From NCBI GenBank assembly GCA_947625015.1, contig CANQMR010000012.1:1-64000 (forward strand): a DNA stretch of 64,000 nucleotides. Direction: 5' to 3'. The stretch comes from an uncultured Lachnospiraceae bacterium. Its GTDB lineage: Bacteria > Bacillota > Clostridia > Lachnospirales > Lachnospiraceae. Made by a program: the position numbers and the translations under genes. Below are positions 63,989-64,000 of the stretch, piece after piece (the stretch's first letter is position 1; every line of letters starts with the position of its first letter). Below the pieces are notes generated by a model. The model was not told the DNA's origin, did no database searches, and saw only the letters and a list, made by a program, of their open reading frames with translations.

Positions 63989-64000
63989 TTTCCTTCTTAT

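Overview
The window looks like a chromosomal segment of an anaerobic, spore-forming type Firmicute, most likely Lachnospiraceae (class Clostridia). The basis is the gene style: clostridial AprA/AprB-type assimilatory APS reductase, Rrf2 regulators, FeFe-hydrogenase-like sensor, GLUG/Ig/FN3 surface proteins with basic C-termini, strong AGGAGG ribosome sites and moderate G+C. This is inference from gene content; no rRNA or tRNA gene is visible.

Region 1 (about 0.25-14 kb, mostly minus strand) is accessory redox metabolism. A five-gene operon (two aldo/keto reductases, an iron alcohol dehydrogenase, a carboxymuconolactone decarboxylase/cupin fusion and a DUF4405 membrane protein) and a second operon (double-hydrolase lipoprotein, two extracytoplasmic flavodoxin-like proteins, an esterase and a flavoredoxin-like protein) start from promoters that share an almost identical 21-bp palindrome at exactly the same distance from the -10 box. 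A LysR gene nearby is the obvious candidate regulator. An AbiE-type toxin-antitoxin pair sits between the second operon and the LysR gene, flanked by direct repeats, and decayed pieces of the double-hydrolase gene lie at 0.26 and 12.03 kb.

Region 2 (about 13-33.3 kb) is a complete sulfate assimilation and cysteine/homocysteine locus: sulfate ABC importer (sbp, cysT, cysW, cysA), ATP sulfurylase (cysD, cysN), APS reductase (aprA, aprB), a siroheme sulfite reductase, TusA, a thioredoxin, a ThiS-like sulfur carrier, its E1-like activating enzyme, a JAMM protease, two O-acetylhomoserine sulfhydrylases, cysteine synthase and two Rrf2 regulators. The ThiS-like protein ends in Gly-Gly-Gly-Ala-Arg, so a protease must trim it before thiocarboxylation; with the JAMM protease next door this is a protein-thiocarboxylate route to homocysteine or cysteine like that known in Wolinella. 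Several promoters of this locus carry a TAGGAA-type motif in the -35/-10 spacer, and the stand-alone sulfhydrylase gene has a leader ORF of 20 codons with tandem Cys codons.

Region 3 (34.8-42.6 kb) is a tetrapyrrole operon (LysR, hemA, sirC, hemC, cobA-hemD fusion, hemB, hemL). It runs from glutamyl-tRNA to uroporphyrinogen III and precorrin-2/sirohydrochlorin, which fits supply of siroheme to the sulfite reductase (and possibly of corrinoids) rather than haem, since no later haem genes are present.

Region 4 (43-64 kb) holds a Spo0E-like small protein, a zinc-ribbon membrane protein, three tandem paralogous GLUG surface proteins showing recent gene conversion, a hydrogenase-like/chemoreceptor fusion that is probably a soluble redox sensor, an SCP2 protein, a double-domain PPK2 kinase, an oxidoreductase, an 8-oxoguanine glycosylase, carB, a sodium-coupled NSS transporter, TspO, a ferritin-like DUF2383-type protein and an unrecognised gene at the right edge.
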